Source of the DNA: Gemmatimonadota bacterium
Lineage (GTDB): Bacteria > JAAXHH01
Direction: 5' to 3'
Length of the DNA stretch: 48,537 nt
Assembly (NCBI GenBank): GCA_009835325.1
Contig: VXWP01000071.1
Span: forward strand, 1-48,537
Below are positions 42,968-48,537 of the stretch, one piece after another (positions within the stretch are counted from its first letter, which is position 1; every line of letters starts with the position of its first letter). Below the pieces are notes generated by a model. The model was not told the DNA's origin. It saw nothing but the letters and a program-made list of their open reading frames with translations, and did no database searches. The translations under genes and the position numbers were made by a program.

Positions 42968-45900
42968 CCGCTTGATCCTCGCCACGATGCCTCCCCACCA
43001 GTTTCGCAGGTCCTCGAAGGCGCTGTAGACCAGGGGCAGCGCGATCATGGCGCCGATGGTGGAGAAGATCAACCCGCCCATGACGGAGCGGCCCATGGGA
43101 TAATAGGGCTGGTCGCCCAGGGTGGCGGTTCCGATGGCCATGGGCAGCAGGCCGAGCATGGTGGTAAACGCCGTCATCAGGATTGGCCGCAGGCGGTCGC
43201 GGCCGGCCTGGATGATCAGCTCCCGGCCCTTCAGGCGGCCCTCCCGCTCCAGGTGCTTGATGTGGTCGATGAAGACGATGGCGTTGTTGACCACGACCCC
43301 GATCAGTATCACGATGCCGATCATGGCGAGTACCGACATGTTGGTACCGGTAGCCCACAGCATCCAGTAGCACCCGAAGTAGGCGAAGGGGATGGACACG
43401 AGGATGATGATCAGGGGATCGATATAGGACTCGAACAGGGATCCCAGGAGCAATAGTACGGCAACGAGTGCGAGGAGGATCGCGGTCACCATGGCGGCCG
43501 TATCTTCCTCCAGCTGCTCCCACCGGTCCCCGAGGCGCCATGAATAGCCCCTGGGCAGGGAGAGGTCCGCCAGGCTGGTGCTGATTTTGCCGCCGAGGGT
43601 TTCTATGCCCTCTTTGGTGGTGTTCGCGCGGACCATCAGGATGGTCTCGCTGTCCCGGCGGAAAACGGTCCTGAAGGCCGGCGTCTGGGTGAAACTGGCC
43701 ATGGTGGCCAGCGGGAGCTGGGTGCCATCGTCCAGGTAGACTGCCTGGTCCCGGAGCTGGTGGACGGTCTCGCGGTCCTCCTCCTTGGACTGTACCCATA
43801 CCCGGATTTCCCGGTCTTCGGTCTTCAGGCGCTTCAGTTCGTTGCCGCGGATCCCCGAAAGGGTCATTTCGGCGACGCGCCGGGGCGTAAGACCGAACTT
43901 GCCCGAGACCTCCCGGTCCACGGTGACCTGGACCTCATCCTGCGTTTCCTCGTTGTCCAGGTCGGTGGTGATGGCCGTGATCTCCGGCAACTGGCCCAGC
44001 CGCGCGTTCACGTCCTCCGCGATCTGTTCGAGCCGCCTCGGGTTTTCTCCGTGCAGGGCGATGCTCACCCTCGGATCTTCCTCGCCGCCCTCGCCCCATC
44101 GCCATCTCACGACGAGCCCCGGCACCTCGGGGATGGTCTCCCTTATGGTCCTGGCGACCTCTTCCGAAGTCCGGAATGTCTGCACGCCGCCCTGGGTGCC
44201 GAGGATCAACAGGATCGCGACGTACAGCGCCGTCAGCACGGCGGTGATCTGCAGCGCGTTGGGTTTCCTGCGCACCAGGATGAGCACGACCGCGCACAGG
44301 GCGAGCGATCCCCAGACCCAGGGCGCTTTTGCCTTGTGCCGCAGGACGTCCCAGGCCGAGTCGTCCGCGCCGTTCTGGAGGAACACTTCGAAGGTGATGC
44401 GTCCGGGCCGGAAATCGGAACGTATGGCCCGGATGTTCAGCGAATCGGCCGAAGCCATCCACTGGTTCTCCAGGTCGGTCACGAACCGGTCGGTGTATTC
44501 CAGGCTGGCGTACTCGCCGGGTTCGATATACATCCAGACCCGGCGCGGGTCCGAGGACGAATTGTCCATGGTCACGCTGCGCATGGGCACCAGAAAGGTC
44601 AGGATGACGAAGCCCCCCAGGATGAGCGCCACGTCGAGCCGGTGGTTCAGCACCCATCCGATCACCTGGGCGTACCGTTGTTCGAGTGCTTCCAGCAGGC
44701 TGACCGTCGGCAGGCCTCCTTCTCGTAGCAGCCGGGAAGCCAGGAGCGGTATGAAGCTGAGCGACATCACCAGGGACGAGATCAGGGAGATGGTGATGAC
44801 CAGACCGAACTCGCGCATCTCCGTCTGCGCGTTTCCGCCTCCTATGAATAGCAGGGGCAGGAACACGATAGCCGTCGTCAACGTGGCGGCGCTGACGGCC
44901 ACCGATACTTCGCGGGCGCCCTGGATCGCCGCCTGCACGGGCTCCACACCCATCCGCCGAAGCCGGACGATGTTCTCCAGCACCACCACGGCGTTGTCCA
45001 CCAGCATCCCGATGCCGAGCATCAGCCCCATGAGCGAAATGAGGTTGAGCGACAGGATGCCGTAACCGGTATTCACGAAATACATGACCGTGAAGGTCAC
45101 GAGGATGGATGCGGGGATGGATGCGGCGATGATGAAAGTCGTCCTGTACCGCCGCAGGAAGAAAAACAGCACGCCCAGGGCGAACAGGCCGCCCCACATG
45201 CCTGCGGTGCCAAGCGCTTTCAGTGAATTCAGTATCCAGGAAGACTGCTCGAAGAAGATGAAGTAGGTCAGGCCGGGCCAGCGCGGATCGCGGGTCAGGT
45301 CGCTCAGGGTCTCCTTCACGGCCGCCGTGACTTCCACCGTGTTGGCGTTCGACTCCTTGCTGATCACCATGCCCACGGCGTCCTGGCCGTTCAGGCGGAA
45401 CCGGCGGTATGACGTGGGCTTCCGGTATTCCACCCGTGCCACGTCGCTGAGCTTGAGGCCCCTTTCATTGATCGGGTAGGACTGGATGTCCTGCACGGTT
45501 TCGAAGGCGCCCGAAAGCCGGACGATATAGCGGAACCCGCCGTCTTCCACGTAGCCTCCGGGCGAGTCCATGTTGGCCTGGTCCATGGCGCGGATGAACT
45601 GTTCCACGTTCACCCTGTACGCCTTCAGCAGGTCCTCGTCCAGGTCGATGATCACCTGCCTGGACCTGGAACCCCACGCGTCGATGCCGGCGATGCCGTC
45701 GATCCGCTCGATGCGGGGGATCAGCTGCTCGTCGACGACCTGGAACAGGGCGTCGCGGTCGCCGTGCCAGGACAGGGAGAGATACATGATGGGGATGTCC
45801 GTGCTGGAGAACTTCCGCACCCAGATCCGGTTGATCTCGTCCGGCAGCGCCGGCCGCACCCGTTCCACGCGGTCCCTGACCTCCACGTAGGCCAGCTTCA

Positions 45901-46222
45901 TGTCAGTGCCCGGCTCGAAGACGAGGTTGACGTTCACGCCGTTGGTGCTCGAATTGGACTCCACGCGCCGCAGTCCGCGCAGGGTCTTCAATTCCCCTTC
46001 CAGCGGACGGGCGATCAGGTGGACGTTGTCCTCCGGCGTGGAATTGGGATAGGGAACCCAGACGTTCATCCAGATACCGTCCCTCGCCGGAACGAGCTCC
46101 ATCGGCAGAAGCCGGAAAGAGACCGCTCCGAAGAGGATCGCGCTGACCAGGACCATGAACACGGTGACGGGCCTGCGGAAGGCGAAGGCGGTCCAGTTGT
46201 AGGGGGAAAGGAATTTGAACAT
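42959..46222 (-). CDS. RND-superfamily efflux permease (HAE1/ACR-type) with inserted hydrophobic hairpin
   Basis: 1087 aa from the ATG at 46222; the open frame extends 38 codons further into the previous gene's repeat region. Standard parts: TM1 'RRPVTVFMVLVSAILFGAV', porter 1, TM2-6 with 'MLVDNAVVVLENI' (D409; the second Asp of the usual pair is Asn), porter 2, TM8-12 with 'GVVVNNAIVFIDHI'. Residues 634-677 are an extra hydrophobic pair of segments within the second periplasmic domain, absent from usual RND proteins. It probably forms a mixed trimer with the upstream RND, as MdtB/MdtC do (inference). Adaptor and outer-membrane genes are not in the window. Confidence 0.93.
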   Translation of the reverse strand: MFKFLSPYNWTAFAFRRPVTVFMVLVSAILFGAVSFRLLPMELVPARDGIWMNVWVPYPNSTPEDNVHLIARPLEGELKTLRGLRRVESNSSTNGVNVNLVFEPGTDMKLAYVEVRDRVERVRPALPDEINRIWVRKFSSTDIPIMYLSLSWHGDRDALFQVVDEQLIPRIERIDGIAGIDAWGSRSRQVIIDLDEDLLKAYRVNVEQFIRAMDQANMDSPGGYVEDGGFRYIVRLSGAFETVQDIQSYPINERGLKLSDVARVEYRKPTSYRRFRLNGQDAVGMVISKESNANTVEVTAAVKETLSDLTRDPRWPGLTYFIFFEQSSWILNSLKALGTAGMWGGLFALGVLFFFLRRYRTTFIIAASIPASILVTFTVMYFVNTGYGILSLNLISLMGLMLGIGMLVDNAVVVLENIVRLRRMGVEPVQAAIQGAREVSVAVSAATLTTAIVFLPLLFIGGGNAQTEMREFGLVITISLISSLVMSLSFIPLLASRLLREGGLPTVSLLEALEQRYAQVIGWVLNHRLDVALILGGFVILTFLVPMRSVTMDNSSSDPRRVWMYIEPGEYASLEYTDRFVTDLENQWMASADSLNIRAIRSDFRPGRITFEVFLQNGADDSAWDVLRHKAKAPWVWGSLALCAVVLILVRRKPNALQITAVLTALYVAILLILGTQGGVQTFRTSEEVARTIRETIPEVPGLVVRWRWGEGGEEDPRVSIALHGENPRRLEQIAEDVNARLGQLPEITAITTDLDNEETQDEVQVTVDREVSGKFGLTPRRVAEMTLSGIRGNELKRLKTEDREIRVWVQSKEEDRETVHQLRDQAVYLDDGTQLPLATMASFTQTPAFRTVFRRDSETILMVRANTTKEGIETLGGKISTSLADLSLPRGYSWRLGDRWEQLEEDTAAMVTAILLALVAVLLLLGSLFESYIDPLIIILVSIPFAYFGCYWMLWATGTNMSVLAMIGIVILIGVVVNNAIVFIDHIKHLEREGRLKGRELIIQAGRDRLRPILMTAFTTMLGLLPMAIGTATLGDQPYYPMGRSVMGGLIFSTIGAMIALPLVYSAFEDLRNWWGGIVARIKRPV

Positions 46223-46256
46223 ATCAGACTCGCATGTCAGTCTCGTTGACTCCTGG

Positions 46257-48537
46257 TCATGACCGGACGCGACCCTCAGGGGCGAGACCCTCCGCCGGAG
46301 CGCTCGCCGCCGGAGCGCTCGCCGCCGGAGCGTCATGCTGATCCCGGTCCACCAGCGAGTAGATCACCGGGATCACGATGAGGGTCAGAAAGGTCGATGC
46401 GATCAGCCCCGCGATTACGGTAACGGCGAGGGGCGTGCGGATCTCCGCGCCTTCGCCCAGGCTCAGCGCGAGCGGAAGCAGTCCCAGGATCGTCGTGGCC
46501 GTAGTCATGAGTATGGGGCGAAGCCGGACCCGGCCCGCGGTGATGACCGCCTCGATCCGCTCAATGCCGCGGCGCCGCAGCTGGTTGGTATAGTCCACCA
46601 GCACGATGGCGTTGTTCACCACGATCCCGGCCAGCATGATGATGCCGATCAGGACGATCACGCTGATCGCGATATCCAGTAGATAAAGGGTAAGCAAGAC
46701 ACCCGAAAGGGCAAGCAGAAAGGAGATCATGATGATGAACGGATGGAGCAGCGACTCGAACTGCGAAGCCATGACCAGGTAGACCAGGAATACGGCCATG
46801 GCGATGGCCAGCAGCATGCTGCGCGAAGCGATGGTCATCTCCCTGTATTGGCCGCCGATGTCGATGCTGAAGTCGTCGGGAAGACGCATTCCCGCCAGGC
46901 TTTCCTGCATGTCGCCGGCCACGCTTCCCAGGTCGATGCCGGTCAGATTCGCCGTCACCAGGGCCACGCGCTGCTGGTCGATGCGCCGGATCTCGCTCGG
47001 GCCTTCGTCCAGCTGGACCCGGGCCACGGCGCCGAGTTGGATCGGACCGCCATCCTGCGTGCGGGAAAAAGACGCCTGGGTGCTCGACTGGAATGCCGAT
47101 TCCTCCCCTTCTTCATTGCGGTTCATCTGCTCATTCTGTCCGGTGTTACTCCGTTCGCCCGCGTTTACGGCCATGGCCTTCAACTGGGCGATCTGCCTCC
47201 GGTCTTCTTCCCTCGCCCGCACCAGGATGTCGATTTTGCGTTCTCCCGCCGAGAACCGGGTGGCCACGCTGCCGCGGACCTTGTTCCGGATCGCGTCCGC
47301 GGCCTGCCCGATGTCCACGCCGAGGACCGCCATCCGGTCACGGTCGAATACGATCACGGCTTCGGGGTAGCCCGCCTCCATCAGGGACCGCACGTCCCTC
47401 AGGCCTTCCAGGTCGCCCAAGACGTCGACCACCTCGCCGCTGACGCCGCGGAGGTCCTTGAGGTTGTATCCCCGGATCTCGACCTCCAGCGGGGCCTTGA
47501 AGCTGAACAGCGCCGGCCGGACGAATTCGACCCGGGCGTCCGGTATATCGGCCAGGCGTTGCCGCAGGCGGTCCATGACGGGATCGCTGCCCCGCGCCCG
47601 AATGGCTTCCGCGTCGAGCATGACCCCGACACGGGCCACGTTCTCGCGTTCTTCATCCATGAGCGAACCGCTGGACTCCATCGCGCCCACCACGACATAG
47701 ACCTGCCTGATGTCCGCATCCTCCCGGATCAGGGATTCGATCATCGTCGCGGTTTCGTCCGTTTCCGCCAACGGCGTGCCGGTGGGCAGGATGAGGTCCA
47801 CCGCAAACTCGCCCTGCTCCATTTCCGGGATCAGTTCTGTTCCGAGGCGGGGAATGAGCACGGTAGTCGTCCCGACGATCGCCGCGACCACGAGCAACGT
47901 GACAAAGCGCTGGTTGAGGGCCCGGGTGAGGAAGGACACGTAGGCAGACTGGAGTCCTTCGAGCCCCATGTTGAATACGTAAAGGACCGGTTGAGCCACC
48001 TTGCCCAGTACCCAGAAAACCCCGCGCAGGAGAAACCACACGGGCAGGAGGGCCACGAGCAGCAGGTTGGGGACGATCGTAAACAGGATCTTGAACAGAC
48101 TGCCGACCAGGAACCGGACGAGCCGGTAAATGGGCAGGATCATCCGGGAGAAGAAGACTATGATCCAGCGAGGAATCAACACGACTGCGCGCAGCCCCCG
48201 GATCTTGGCAATCTGAACATCCGGGCTCCGGTACTGTCGTACGCTTCCCCACAGCCAGTGGCCTGCAAGCAGGAGAATCCTGCCGACAAGGTATAAGGGA
48301 AAGACCAGGGTCCAGCGCGCCGCACCTGGGGCCTGATCGCCACCCCTTTGACGGAAATCCTGCGCGATTTCGCCGAACCAGCGCAGCCCGGGGAAGGTGT
48401 TCACGAACCAGTTCGCCGAATCGCTGACCAGCCTGCCGGTGAACCATCGGATCGCCCCGCCGCGCTCCTCCGCGGCCGTCCGCCTGTAATCTCCGAAGGC
48501 CGACTGTACCCAGAGGCCCTGCCCCGCCCTCTCACCC
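46257..48537 (-). CDS. RND-superfamily efflux permease, C-terminal two-thirds
   Basis: The frame is open to the right edge, so the N-terminal half is missing. After the end of the first half (about 48200-48537) come roughly four extra hydrophobic segments (about 48000-48315, for example 'WIIVFFSRMILPIYRLVRFLVG' and 'LLLVALLPVWFLLRGVFWVLG') before the normal TM7 'RFVTLLVVAAIVGTTTVL'. The second half is otherwise canonical: 'GTELIPEMEQGEFAVDLILPTGTPL', porter domain, 'MASQFESLLHPFIIMISFLLA', 'GIVVNNAIVLVDYTNQLRRRG', 'RPILMTTATTILGLLPLAL'. It is followed after 34 nt by the second RND gene. Confidence 0.92.
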   Translation of the reverse strand, partial: GERAGQGLWVQSAFGDYRRTAAEERGGAIRWFTGRLVSDSANWFVNTFPGLRWFGEIAQDFRQRGGDQAPGAARWTLVFPLYLVGRILLLAGHWLWGSVRQYRSPDVQIAKIRGLRAVVLIPRWIIVFFSRMILPIYRLVRFLVGSLFKILFTIVPNLLLVALLPVWFLLRGVFWVLGKVAQPVLYVFNMGLEGLQSAYVSFLTRALNQRFVTLLVVAAIVGTTTVLIPRLGTELIPEMEQGEFAVDLILPTGTPLAETDETATMIESLIREDADIRQVYVVVGAMESSGSLMDEERENVARVGVMLDAEAIRARGSDPVMDRLRQRLADIPDARVEFVRPALFSFKAPLEVEIRGYNLKDLRGVSGEVVDVLGDLEGLRDVRSLMEAGYPEAVIVFDRDRMAVLGVDIGQAADAIRNKVRGSVATRFSAGERKIDILVRAREEDRRQIAQLKAMAVNAGERSNTGQNEQMNRNEEGEESAFQSSTQASFSRTQDGGPIQLGAVARVQLDEGPSEIRRIDQQRVALVTANLTGIDLGSVAGDMQESLAGMRLPDDFSIDIGGQYREMTIASRSMLLAIAMAVFLVYLVMASQFESLLHPFIIMISFLLALSGVLLTLYLLDIAISVIVLIGIIMLAGIVVNNAIVLVDYTNQLRRRGIERIEAVITAGRVRLRPILMTTATTILGLLPLALSLGEGAEIRTPLAVTVIAGLIASTFLTLIVIPVIYSLVDRDQHDAPAASAPAASAPAEGLAPEGRVRS
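46263..46335. repeat. 15-bp coding repeats at the RND C-terminus
   Basis: About three 15-bp units (gcgctcgccgccgga) encode repeated 'APAAS' on the minus strand near the end of the upstream RND gene. Confidence 0.7.

Overview
High-GC bacterial DNA with no rRNA, tRNA, IS element or CRISPR array that I could see. The gene content is eight PhyH-type Fe(II)/2-oxoglutarate dioxygenases, two sulfatases, a GH89-like alpha-N-acetylglucosaminidase, a BNR sialidase, a Minf_1886 protein and a DUF6785-like membrane protein. This resembles uncultivated marine or host-associated lineages such as Latescibacterota, Poribacteria or Planctomycetota. That placement is inference from gene content; there is no phylogenetic marker in the window.

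Layout. 1-5.6 kb: the end of one sulfatase, a divergent PhyH protein, a second complete sulfatase, a large membrane protein and a Minf_1886 protein. 5.6-10.3 kb (minus strand): gamma-glutamyltransferase, a D-cysteine desulfhydrase/ACC deaminase-type PLP enzyme and an acetamidase/formamidase with a long repetitive tail. 10.6-14.3 kb: class V aminotransferase, NIPSNAP protein and an amino-acid permease fused to EIIA and RCK_C domains. 14.3-17.2 kb: acetamidase, PhyH and amidohydrolase, in which two convergent gene pairs share their stop codons in a CTAG. 17.4-20.9 kb: a probable operon of Tat-exported aminotransferase, HpcH/HpaI aldolase, PhyH and TenA.

20.9-26.7 kb is an accessory, partly decayed island. 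It holds mazEF with a clear promoter/operator, a phd-type antitoxin pseudogene, a nuclease-like/SF1 helicase gene interrupted by one in-frame TAG, a DUF3800 gene behind a 16-codon leader ORF, and a J-domain protein. 27.7-29.1 kb carries the most unusual unit: an ECF sigma factor whose gene overlaps one encoding a degenerate zinc-anti-sigma-like N-terminus, an O6-alkylguanine-DNA methyltransferase and a C-terminal Ada metal-binding domain. This looks like an alkylation sensor wired to a sigma factor instead of to the AraC-type domain of classical Ada.

29.3-38.2 kb: an orphan HicB, a peptide-type ABC substrate-binding protein, a YgjV membrane protein, two PhyH proteins, a sialidase, a chloramphenicol-phosphotransferase-like kinase, a GH43-like beta-propeller and a TIGR02206 membrane protein. 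38.2-42.9 kb: the GH89-like enzyme and two PhyH proteins. 43-48.5 kb (minus strand): two tandem RND permeases, the first cut by the window edge. Both contain hydrophobic insertions not expected for the family.

Sulfatases, GH89, sialidase, the solute-binding protein and the many PhyH and PLP enzymes suggest use of sulfated host or algal glycans and of small nitrogen or sulfur compounds. Short 11-19 bp imperfect tandem duplications recur at gene boundaries across the window.
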